From SFHK01 sp963618055 (GTDB taxonomy: Bacteria > Bacillota > Clostridia > Christensenellales > Aristaeellaceae), in contig CAVERI010000076.1 of NCBI GenBank assembly GCA_963618055.1, positions 1-12,733 of the forward strand: a DNA stretch of 12,733 bases, given 5' to 3'. The notes under the pieces were generated by a model. It was given only the letters and a program-made list of their open reading frames with translations. It was not told where the DNA came from and made no database searches. This document shows, piece after piece, positions 6,935 to 12,733 of this stretch; within the stretch, counting starts at the first letter, position 1, and each line of letters begins with the position of its first letter. A program made the translations under genes and the position numbers.

Positions 6935-6961
6935 AAAAAAGGGAACCCATTCCGGATTCCC
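6935..6961 (-). terminator. Rho-independent terminator of the tRNA-Arg gene
   Basis: On the minus strand GGGAATCC (6954-6961) pairs with GGGTTCCC (6941-6948), with one G-T pair, around a 5-nt loop, followed by six T (6935-6940). It begins 5 bases after the tRNA 3' end and separates the tRNA from the SH3b promoter. Confidence 0.85.
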
Positions 6962-6966
6962 TCGCG

Positions 6967-7039
6967 CGCGCCCGGCGGGATTCGAACCCACGGTCTTTCG
7001 AGTCGGAGTCGAACACTCTATCCACTGAGCTACGGGCGC
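6967..7039 (-). tRNA. tRNA-Arg (anticodon CCG)
   Basis: A 73-base cloverleaf can be folded by eye. The acceptor arm is GCGCCCG with CGGGCGC, the D arm is GCTC with GAGT around AGTGGATA, and the anticodon stem is TTCGA with TCGAA around a CTCCGAC loop, giving anticodon CCG (reads CGG, Arg). The variable loop has 5 nt, and the T arm is GTGGG with CCCGC around TTCGAAT. The discriminator base is G and the CCA end is not encoded. It has its own promoter and terminator, so it is a single-gene unit. Confidence 0.95.
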
Positions 7040-7050
7040 ACAACATATTT

Positions 7051-7079
7051 ATTATACCCCATTTCCCTCCGGAATGCAA
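7051..7079 (-). promoter_or_regulatory. Promoter of tRNA-Arg
   Basis: On the minus strand TTGCAT (7074-7079) and a perfect TATAAT (7051-7056) are separated by 17 bp. The -10 box ends 11 bp before the mature 5' end at 7039, so the primary transcript has a very short 5' leader. Confidence 0.85.
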
Positions 7080-7117
7080 CCCCGGATCATGTTGTATTTT
7101 GGTTTCCCGCCAGAACT

Positions 7118-8017
7118 TCAGTGGTAGGCTCTCGCGGTTTCCTGATAGGTTTTTGTGATTTCCTGCAAAATATCCATGTGCGTGAAATCGTCCTTATAGA
7201 TCAGCCGCGTTTCGCGCACCATGCTCAGGTTTTCAATCGGCAGCGCGGCGATTTTGCCCTTGCGCAGCTCATCCATGCAGGCGCTCTTGGGCAGGATGGA
7301 CACGCCCAGATTTTTGCGCACCAGATCCTTGATGGTGGCGATATTGTCCACCTCCAAGGTCACGTCGAAATTGTCGATGCTGTCGCCGATGCTTTGCAGG
7401 GTGCTTTCGAACAGCGTGCGCGTGGCGGACGTAGGCAGCCGCAGGATCATGCGCTCGCGCTTGAGCTCGCTCAGCGTAACCATGGCATTTTTCGAAAGCG
7501 GGTTTTCGTTGGACATGGCGCACACCAGATAGTCGGTGTCCAGCATCAGCGAGCGCATGCCGCCCCGGTGCTGCCCGCCCTCCACGATGGCCAGATCAAT
7601 CTCGTAGCTGTCCAGCATATCATAAAGATTTTTTATTGTATCAGTGAGAATTGTCATGGTAAGGCGGTTGTCCGTGCCGGAGCATTTGGCCAGCGCCTCG
7701 GTGGTCAGGTTGCTTTCGGAGGTGTGCGTGATGCCGACGCGCAGGCGGGCGGCGCGCTTGTCCTGCCCGGCCAGCTCCTCGCGCAGCTTCGCGCTCAGCG
7801 CCTTGAAGCGGCGGGCGTAGCGCACGGCGATTTCGCCCTCCGGCGTAAGCCGAAGCGCGCCTTTTCCGCGCGCGAACAGCGTCGCGCCCAGCTGCTGCTC
7901 GAGCAGGGCGATATGACGGCTGACGGCCGGCTGCGTCAGCGACAGCGCCTCGGCGGCGCGGGTGAAATTCTGGTATTCCGAAACGGCCAGCAGCGTTTCC
8001 AGCTTTACGTCCAGCAT
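7118..8017 (-). CDS. LysR-family transcriptional regulator
   Basis: This 299-residue protein has the usual LysR length. The winged helix-turn-helix occupies about residues 1-60: LETLLAVSEYQNFTRAAEAL, then LTQPAVSRHIALLEQQLG, then LFARGKGALRLTPEG. A linker helix and a two-lobed effector-binding domain follow (about 90-295). The ATG at 8017 is preferred over one 33 bases upstream because GGAGGG lies directly before it and the LysR fold begins there. It is transcribed away from the antiporter gene at 8129. Such divergent pairs usually mean the regulator controls its neighbour and often itself, so an ion- or pH-related signal is a reasonable inference. The effector is unknown. No clear terminator or strong promoter of its own was found. 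Confidence 0.92.
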   Translation of the reverse strand: MLDVKLETLLAVSEYQNFTRAAEALSLTQPAVSRHIALLEQQLGATLFARGKGALRLTPEGEIAVRYARRFKALSAKLREELAGQDKRAARLRVGITHTSESNLTTEALAKCSGTDNRLTMTILTDTIKNLYDMLDSYEIDLAIVEGGQHRGGMRSLMLDTDYLVCAMSNENPLSKNAMVTLSELKRERMILRLPTSATRTLFESTLQSIGDSIDNFDVTLEVDNIATIKDLVRKNLGVSILPKSACMDELRKGKIAALPIENLSMVRETRLIYKDDFTHMDILQEITKTYQETARAYH

Positions 8018-8062
8018 AGGCCCTCCATAAGCAAAATTTATCGATAGCAAAAATAAAATAAT

Positions 8063-8090
8063 TTGATTTTATTTTAAATCAGTATATCAT
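8063..8090 (+). promoter_or_regulatory. Probable promoter of the antiporter/MgtC operon
   Basis: TTGATT (8063-8068) and TATCAT (8085-8090) lie 16 bp apart in an AT-rich patch within otherwise GC-rich DNA, about 39 bp before the ATG at 8129. The match is fair. It overlaps a palindrome that may be the regulator's operator. Confidence 0.55.
8064..8081. promoter_or_regulatory. Perfect inverted repeat, candidate LysR-type operator
   Basis: TGATTT (8064-8069) and AAATCA (8076-8081) form a perfect inverted repeat with a 6-bp gap, and the region offers a T-N11-A core as in LysR boxes. It overlaps the -35 box and spacer of the probable antiporter promoter. A second palindrome, TATCGATA (8039-8046), lies closer to the LysR gene. 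Chance is possible in so AT-rich a stretch. Confidence 0.5.
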
Positions 8091-8128
8091 AGGATTCACT
8101 CATCCGCAAGAGAAGGGAGGCTGAATCG

Positions 8129-9568
8129 ATGGATTTGTCGGGAATTTATCAAAACGCGTCGCCGGTCGCGGCGGTGATCATATCCGTGGCGGTCATGCTG
8201 TTCGCGGGCTTCGCCATGACGCGCGTTACCAACCTTCTGCGCCTGCCGAACGTGACAGCGTACATCGTGGCGGGCATCCTGCTGGGGCCGTTCTGCCTGC
8301 ATCTGGTGCCCGACAACGTGATCGAGGGAATGGATTTCCTCTCCGACATTGCACTGGCGTTTATCGCGTTTTCGACGGGCGAATTTTTCAAGCTTGAAAC
8401 GCTGAAGCGAAACGGCATGCGGGTCGTGATCGTCACGGTTGCGGAGGCGCTGATGGCCTCCGTGTTCGTATTTATCATGGCTTACTTTATTCTGGGCATT
8501 GATCTGGCCTTTTCCATCGTGCTGGCGGCGCTGGCCTCGGCCACCGCGCCCGCGTCCACGATGATGACCATCCGCCAGACCGGCGCGCGGGGCGATTTCG
8601 TCGACACGCTTTTGCAGGTGGTCGCGCTGGATGACGTGGTGGGTCTGATCGCCTATTCCATCGCCATTGCCGTGGCGCTGGCCTCGGCGATGGGACACAT
8701 GAGCGCCGCGCACATTGCCCGGCCCATTGCGCTCAATCTGGCCGCGCTGGTTCTGGGCGGCGTGTTCGGCGGGGTTCTCAAAATGTTTATCACCCGCAAG
8801 CGCTCTACCGACAACCGGCTGATTATCTCCATTGCGCTGCTGTTCACCTTCTGCGGCCTGTGCGCGCTGGTGGACGTATCGCCGCTGTTGGGCTGCATGG
8901 CGATGGGCACGGTGTACGCGAACATCAGCGGCGACGACAAGCTGTTTAAGCAGCTCAATTACTTCAGCCCGCCCATCCTGCTTTTGTTCTTCGTGCGCTC
9001 CGGCCTTTCGTTCCGGCTGGATTCGCTGGTATCCGCCTCCGGCGCCGTGGGGAAAACGCCGCTGCTCGTCGTGGGCGTGAGCTATTTCTTCGTGCGCATC
9101 TTAGGCAAGTACGCGGGCGCGTTCCTCGGCTGCTGGGCAGTGAAGAAGGATAAGCGGGTGCGCAGCTATCTGGGTCTGGCGCTGATTCCGCAGGCGGGCG
9201 TGGCCATCGGCCTCGCGGCGCTGGGCGCGCGCACGCTGGGCGGGCAGGAGGGCGAGGCGCTGGAAACGATCATCCTCGCGTCAAGCGTTTTATATGAGCT
9301 GATCGGCCCGGCCTGCGCCAAGCTGTCACTGTACCTGTCCCATTCGTATTCCGTCGACGGACAGGCGGACGAAGCGCCCGCGCCGGAGGAGCCCGCGCTT
9401 TCGCCGGTCGACCGGCTTGTTCGGGAAATTCAGCAGATTCAGGCGTCGCTGCCGCCGCGCGTGTCCCCGCCGAGCGAGGAGGAAGCCGCGTTCACCGAGG
9501 CGGCGGAGGAGCAATACGACGCCATTGGAAGCATCAATCGCCGCCACAGATTCGGAAGGAGGTTCTGA
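8129..9568 (+). CDS. Cation:proton antiporter (CPA family, Na+/H+ exchanger domain)
   Basis: This 479-residue membrane protein probably has 12-13 TM helices over about residues 1-400, plus a hydrophilic tail of about 75 residues rich in Pro, Glu and Ala. It begins with the usual LLRLPNVTAYIVAGILLGP segment, continues with a FSTGEFF region, an ATAPAS motif and ALDDVVGL, where Asp168-Asp169 occupy the ion-binding site. A DD pair is the mark of the CPA2-like, often electrogenic group. It should exchange Na+ or K+ for H+ across the cell membrane. No TrkA-N domain of the KefB type is present. GGGAGG lies eight bases before the ATG. The MgtC-like gene follows after 3 bp, and a divergent LysR gene precedes. 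The exact ion cannot be read from sequence. Confidence 0.9.
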   Translation: MDLSGIYQNASPVAAVIISVAVMLFAGFAMTRVTNLLRLPNVTAYIVAGILLGPFCLHLVPDNVIEGMDFLSDIALAFIAFSTGEFFKLETLKRNGMRVVIVTVAEALMASVFVFIMAYFILGIDLAFSIVLAALASATAPASTMMTIRQTGARGDFVDTLLQVVALDDVVGLIAYSIAIAVALASAMGHMSAAHIARPIALNLAALVLGGVFGGVLKMFITRKRSTDNRLIISIALLFTFCGLCALVDVSPLLGCMAMGTVYANISGDDKLFKQLNYFSPPILLLFFVRSGLSFRLDSLVSASGAVGKTPLLVVGVSYFFVRILGKYAGAFLGCWAVKKDKRVRSYLGLALIPQAGVAIGLAALGARTLGGQEGEALETIILASSVLYELIGPACAKLSLYLSHSYSVDGQADEAPAPEEPALSPVDRLVREIQQIQASLPPRVSPPSEEEAAFTEAAEEQYDAIGSINRRHRFGRRF

Positions 9569-9571
9569 TTC

Positions 9572-10300
9572 ATGACATCCGCATACACCGACGCAATCGC
9601 CCGCCTGCTTGGCGAATGGTCAACCACCGTAAACGCCTGTTCCATCCTGTTCCGCGTAGCGCTTTCGGTGCTCCTCGCCGCGATTATCGGCTGGGAGCGC
9701 TCCAGCAAGCGCCATTCGGCGGGACTTCGAACGTTCATCCTCGTGTCGCTGGCGTCCACGACCGCCATGCTGATCGACCTGAGCCTGATGAGCACGGCCA
9801 AGCTGAGCCTTGCCGCCATCTCCGCGGCCACCGTCGTGGGCGGCGCGATGATCAGCGGCAACTCCATCCTGTTCAACTCCAAAAGCCAGATTCGCGGCCT
9901 TACCACGTCCGCCGGGCTGTGGGCAAGCGGCCTGATCGGCCTTGCCGCCGGCGCGGGCTATTACACGCTCACGGTCGTGGCGTTTCTGGCGCTTCTGTGC
10001 ATCATCTCGCTGTTCCCGTCGCTGGAGAAATACCTGAAGGATCACTCCAACCATTTCGAGGTGCACCTTGAGCTCAAGAATCGCGCGAATTTGCAGGACT
10101 TTGTGACCACCGTGCGCAGGCTGGACATTCGCATCGACGACATCGAGCTGAACCCCGCCTACGCGAACTCCGGCCTGAGCGTGTACTCCATTTCGCTGTC
10201 CATCAACAACGAGACGCTGAAAAAGTACCGCAGCCACGCCGAGATCATTGAGGCGCTGAAGTCGCTGGACTACATATCGCACATTGAGGAAATGAACTGA
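9572..10300 (+). CDS. MgtC/SapB-family membrane protein with C-terminal ACT-like domain
   Basis: This 242-residue protein has an N-terminal MgtC domain of four to five TM helices (about 22-150), recognised by IIGWERSSKRHSAGLRT (38-53) and GLTTSAGLW (109-117). A soluble C-terminal domain (about 160-242) has the beta-alpha-beta pattern of ACT-like domains found in longer MgtC proteins. The highly conserved GIGFLGAG loop of the family is here GGAMISGN (90-97), so the protein is a divergent member. MgtC proteins have been linked to growth at low Mg2+ and to control of ATP synthase or membrane potential; they are not proven transporters. The gene begins 3 bp after the antiporter stop. Its GGAGG lies inside the antiporter gene, so the two are co-translated. 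A strong terminator follows. Confidence 0.85.
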   Translation: MTSAYTDAIARLLGEWSTTVNACSILFRVALSVLLAAIIGWERSSKRHSAGLRTFILVSLASTTAMLIDLSLMSTAKLSLAAISAATVVGGAMISGNSILFNSKSQIRGLTTSAGLWASGLIGLAAGAGYYTLTVVAFLALLCIISLFPSLEKYLKDHSNHFEVHLELKNRANLQDFVTTVRRLDIRIDDIELNPAYANSGLSVYSISLSINNETLKKYRSHAEIIEALKSLDYISHIEEMN

Positions 10301-10312
10301 TCAACGCAAAGG

Positions 10313-10354
10313 GGCGCTCCCGTTTCAGAAAAAATGAAGCGGGAGCGCCTTTTT
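10313..10354 (+). terminator. Strong rho-independent terminator of the antiporter/MgtC operon
   Basis: GGCGCTCCCGTTTCA (10313-10327) pairs with TGAAGCGGGAGCGCC (10335-10349), with one G-T pair, around a 7-nt A-rich loop, followed by five T and further T-rich sequence. It stands between two converging genes. Read from the other strand only three T follow, so it would end the glycosyltransferase transcript less well. Confidence 0.92.
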
Positions 10355-10366
10355 CCTTTTTACTTT

Positions 10367-11362
10367 TTAGAGAAGCATTCGTTTCAGCTCCGCCTGTGCG
10401 CGTTCGAGCAGGCGCTCGGGCTCGTCGCCCCATGCCGCGTCCTCGCTGATGTAGACCTCCGGGCGCGTTTGTATGGCGAGCGCCTGCCGCGCCATGAAGG
10501 CGGCGCCGGCAGCTTCGCCGTCACTCAAAAGCAGGCGCGCCATTTCAAAATACGGCTCCCGCAGCCACGGCGCCTCGGCAATGGCTCGAAACAGCGCCGC
10601 GCGCGCTTCCCTTCGTTCGCCCAGATGGACGTGGGCGCGCGCGATAAAGCGGCAGGAGGCGCAGCGCTCCTCGCGCCACGTCGCGCCGGGCATGCTCAGG
10701 TGCAGCGTGAGCCTTTCAATACATTTGCGCCATTCATGGTGGAACATATATTCCCGCCCCAGATAGTGCGCCGTGCGCGCGTCGTCCGGGTTTTCCAGCA
10801 CGGAAAGTTCCAGAAGCGGCAGGTATTGCGCCCGCGATTTCGCGGGGTCGGGACGGTGGTTCAGCTGCACGCCCTGAAGCACCACGACCTCGCCGGCCGT
10901 TTCGCCTCGCCCATCCTCGCGCGCCAGCACCTCGTGCACGGGGTAAATCCATTTGTAGCCGTTTCGGGCGTGAATTTTGTCCGGCCACAGCACGGTGCCC
11001 TCGCTGCCGTCGGGGTTGAAGCTCCAAGTGTAGCGGTAGCGCCCTCGCTGCGCGCCGGGACGCCATTGCGCCTCCAGCGCCGCGCGCCAGCCGGGCGCGA
11101 ATTCCTCGTCCAGATCCGTGCAGACGCAGACGTCCGCGTCCGCCGGAATCCATTTCATCGATTCGTTTCGCGCCGCGTCGAAGCGCCACGGTGTAATCAC
11201 CTTTTCCGCGACGGAAACACCCTGCGCCCGCAGCGCCTCGACGGTTCCGTCGGTGGAGCCGGTATCAAGCACGACAATGTCGTCCGCCTCGCGCATCGAC
11301 CGCACCCAGCGCTCGACGAATTGCCGCTCGTTTTTGCAAATCGCGTATACGCAGATTTTCAT
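10367..11362 (-). CDS. Family-2 glycosyltransferase with repeat-type C-terminal half (SunS-like)
   Basis: This 331-residue cytosolic protein has a GT-A domain over about residues 1-185. It opens with the classic strand-loop ICVYAICKNE, continues with VVLDTGSTDGT (31-40) for nucleotide-sugar binding and FDAARNESM (61-69), and has the metal-binding D-x-D in CTDLDEEF (Asp83, Asp85). A helical, TPR-like C-terminal half follows (about 190-331), with repeated Ala/Leu/Glu-rich helices. This layout resembles SunS-type glycosyltransferases that modify peptides or proteins. GGGGAGG lies about 11 bases before the ATG. The gene follows a collagen-like protein gene by 84 bp on the same strand, which makes its Thr-rich repeats a likely acceptor; this is inference. 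The sugar donor cannot be told from the sequence. Confidence 0.85.
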   Translation of the reverse strand: MKICVYAICKNERQFVERWVRSMREADDIVVLDTGSTDGTVEALRAQGVSVAEKVITPWRFDAARNESMKWIPADADVCVCTDLDEEFAPGWRAALEAQWRPGAQRGRYRYTWSFNPDGSEGTVLWPDKIHARNGYKWIYPVHEVLAREDGRGETAGEVVVLQGVQLNHRPDPAKSRAQYLPLLELSVLENPDDARTAHYLGREYMFHHEWRKCIERLTLHLSMPGATWREERCASCRFIARAHVHLGERREARAALFRAIAEAPWLREPYFEMARLLLSDGEAAGAAFMARQALAIQTRPEVYISEDAAWGDEPERLLERAQAELKRMLL

Positions 11363-11387
11363 ACCGCCGTTTTCCTCCCCTTCAAAC

Positions 11388-11411
11388 GGGCGGGAGACGC
11401 GGCTCCCGCCC
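11388..11411 (-). other. GC-rich hairpin between the collagen-like gene and the glycosyltransferase gene
   Basis: On the minus strand GGGCGGGAG and CTCCCGCCC form a perfect 9-bp stem with a 6-nt loop, followed by only GTTTG before the ribosome binding site of the glycosyltransferase. It lacks a proper T-tract, so it may be a leaky terminator or an RNA-stabilising stem that lowers expression of the second gene. Confidence 0.6.
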
Positions 11412-11446
11412 TGCGGCTTCGTATTTTCATAAAAAGAAACCCATGC

Positions 11447-12733
11447 CTACGATACGCGCATGGCCGTCAGATTTCCGGCAATGCCCGCGGACGCGCCGCT
11501 GGCGGCATTGAAGCGGACGGCGTGGCCGGAGCGGTTGCGCAACACGAAGGTGTCGCCCGCGCGCGCGTCCAGAAGCGCCGTGCCGACGATGACCGCGTCG
11601 GGGTTTCCGGTCACGGTGTGCGCGCCGGAAAGCGCGTACTGGTCAGCTCCCGCGCTGTCCTCCAGCGCCACGACGACGTTGGTATCGGCCTCGTTCTCAT
11701 TTCGGAGAAGCAGCGACCAGCTGAACAGATACAGACCGTCGGTTTGAATCGTAACCGCGCCGGTATCTGAAGCGTATTCCACGCCCGTGCCGACGGGCGC
11801 GGAGAACATTTGCGTGGAGAGAACGTCGCCGTCGTTGTGCACGGTATCATCCGAGGCCTTTCGCGCCGTCACCGCGGCGCGGACGACGGCTCCCTCAGGG
11901 CCGGTCGGCCCGGTCGCGCCCGTCGCGCCGGTCGGCCCAGTAGGCCCGGTCGGGCCAGTATCGCCCGTCGCACCGACTTCACCCGCAGGCCCAGTCGGCC
12001 CTGTTTCACCCGTCGCGCCCGTAGCGCCAATCGCGCCCGCAGGGCCGGTCGGGCCAGTCGGCCCGGTTTCGCCCGTAGCGCCCGTAGCGCCGATCTCGCC
12101 CGCGGGGCCAGTCGGGCCAGTCGGCCCGGTTTCGCCCGTCGCGCCTGTCGCGCCTGTCGCGCCCGTCGCGCCAACCGCGCCCGCGGGGCCAGTCGGGCCG
12201 GTCGGCCCGGTTTCGCCCGTCGCGCCCGTCGCGCCGATCTCGCCCGCGGGGCCGGTCGGGCCGGTGGGGCCCGTTTCGCCCGTCGCGCCAGTAGCGCCCG
12301 TAGCGCCGACCGCGCCCGCAGGGCCGGTGGGGCCAGTCGGCCCGGTTTCACCCGTTGCTCCCGCAGCGCCCGTCGCGCCAGTTGCGCCAACCGCGCCCGC
12401 AGGGCCGGTGGGGCCGGTCGGCCCGGTTTCACCCGTCGCGCCCGCAGCGCCGGTAGCGCCGACCGCGCCCGCGGGGCCGGTCGGGCCAGTCGGCCCGGTT
12501 TCGCCCGTCGCGCCCGTAGCGCCCGTAGCGCCGACCGCGCCCGCGGGGCCAGTCGGGCCAGTCGGCCCGGTTTCGCCCGTCGCGCCAGTAGCGCCCGTAG
12601 CGCCAACCGCTCCCGCGGGGCCGGTCGGCCCGGTCGGCCCGGTTTCGCCCGTTGCTCCCGTAGCGCCCGTCGCGCCAATCGCGCCCGTGGGGCCGGTCGG
12701 GCCAGTCGGCCCGGTTTCGCCCGTCGCTCCCGT
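11447..12733 (-). CDS. Collagen-like surface or spore-coat protein with C-terminal C1q/BclA-like domain (N-terminus outside window)
   Basis: The frame is open from its stop to the window edge, giving at least 428 residues. From 12733 to about 11888 it is an unbroken run of roughly 93 Gly-X-Y triplets, mostly GPT, GAT, GET, GPA and GAV, with Thr at nearly every Y position. The remaining 145 or so residues form a beta-rich head (FSAPVGTGVEY, GLYLFSWSLLL, AGDTFVLRNRSG), typical of the trimerising C-terminal domain of BclA-type exosporium proteins. Thr-rich bacterial collagen repeats are commonly O-glycosylated, and a glycosyltransferase gene follows. The start, any leader or anchor, and the promoter lie outside the window. 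An ORF caller may wrongly start at an internal GTG (11872) and lose the repeats. The location is cell surface or spore by analogy only. Confidence 0.88.
   Translation of the reverse strand, partial: TGATGETGPTGPTGPTGAIGATGATGATGETGPTGPTGPAGAVGATGATGATGETGPTGPTGPAGAVGATGATGATGETGPTGPTGPAGAVGATGAAGATGETGPTGPTGPAGAVGATGATGAAGATGETGPTGPTGPAGAVGATGATGATGETGPTGPTGPAGEIGATGATGETGPTGPTGPAGAVGATGATGATGATGETGPTGPTGPAGEIGATGATGETGPTGPTGPAGAIGATGATGETGPTGPAGEVGATGDTGPTGPTGPTGATGATGPTGPEGAVVRAAVTARKASDDTVHNDGDVLSTQMFSAPVGTGVEYASDTGAVTIQTDGLYLFSWSLLLRNENEADTNVVVALEDSAGADQYALSGAHTVTGNPDAVIVGTALLDARAGDTFVLRNRSGHAVRFNAASGASAGIAGNLTAMRVS
12000..12733. repeat. Tandem repeat array of 63-, 72- and 81-bp units in the collagen-like gene
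   Basis: The codon block for Gly-Glu-Thr recurs, with its tell-tale TTTC, at about 12002, 12065, 12128, 12209, 12272, 12344, 12425, 12497, 12569, 12641 and 12713. Intervals are 63, 63, 81, 63, 72, 81, 72, 72, 72 and 72 bp. All are multiples of 9 bp, one Gly-X-Y triplet. The common 24-residue unit reads GET-GPT-GPT-GPA-GAV-GAT-GAT-GAT. Shorter and longer units differ by one triplet. The array continues beyond the window. Confidence 0.9.

Noticed and set aside
6899..8047. Long plus-strand open frame across the tRNA and LysR genes
   Set aside because: It is antisense to a well-supported tRNA and a clear LysR gene, and its translation has no recognisable domain.
10334..11770. 478-residue plus-strand open frame opposite the glycosyltransferase and collagen head
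   Set aside because: It begins inside the terminator hairpin, is antisense to two well-supported genes, and is His/Arg-rich as expected for GC-rich antisense frames.
11869..12678. 269-residue Arg/Ala/Pro-rich open frame on the minus strand across the collagen repeats
   Set aside because: It is a stop-free shadow frame produced by the 9-bp repeat. The collagen Gly-X-Y frame on the same strand continues in frame into the C1q-like domain.
12000..12733. Regular repeats resembling a CRISPR array
   Set aside because: Unit spacing is in 9-bp steps, there are no unique spacers, and the whole stretch translates as collagen triplets.

Overview
This window looks like chromosomal DNA from a GC-rich anaerobic Firmicute of the class Clostridia. 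The evidence is strong GGAGG-type ribosome binding sites, frequent TTG and GTG starts, several near-consensus sigma-A promoters with 17-bp spacers, T-tailed hairpin terminators, and clostridial families (DUF6273, SH3b surface proteins, BclA-like collagen proteins). The genus cannot be fixed from the sequence alone.

Region 1 (1-3725, minus strand) is a three-gene operon behind one clear promoter. It encodes a secreted DUF6273/repeat protein, a Sec-signal protein ending in an LHH-type HNH/Endo VII nuclease toxin domain, and a SUKH (SMI1/KNR4, YrhA-like) immunity protein. Intergenic gaps are 15 and 17 bp. A 62-bp remnant of an alkyltransferase (ogt) gene lies immediately after the immunity gene, and a complete ogt lies just upstream of the operon promoter, so the operon sits between two same-direction ogt copies.

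Region 2 (3817-5652, minus) holds the intact ogt and a translationally coupled pair of membrane proteins of unknown role with their own promoter.

Region 3 (5701-7079, minus) holds a secreted triple-SH3b protein with an uncharacterised His/Cys-rich C-terminal domain and, upstream, a tRNA-Arg(CCG) with its own promoter and terminator.

Region 4 (7118-10354) is a divergent ion-homeostasis module. A LysR regulator is on the minus strand, and a CPA-type cation:proton antiporter plus an MgtC/SapB-like protein are on the plus strand. The AT-rich gap between them carries a palindrome inside the probable antiporter promoter, and a strong hairpin terminator ends the plus-strand operon.

Region 5 (10367-12733, minus) holds a collagen-like surface or spore-coat protein whose N-terminus lies beyond the window. 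It has roughly 280 residues of Gly-X-Thr repeats and a C1q/BclA-like head. A family-2 glycosyltransferase with a repeat-type C-terminal half follows it and is a natural candidate to modify it.

The most interesting parts are the secreted nuclease toxin/immunity operon between ogt copies and the collagen protein/glycosyltransferase pair. All coding regions above 300 bp are accounted for. The longest stretch without a protein gene (6802-7117) is filled by the SH3b promoter, tRNA terminator, tRNA and tRNA promoter.
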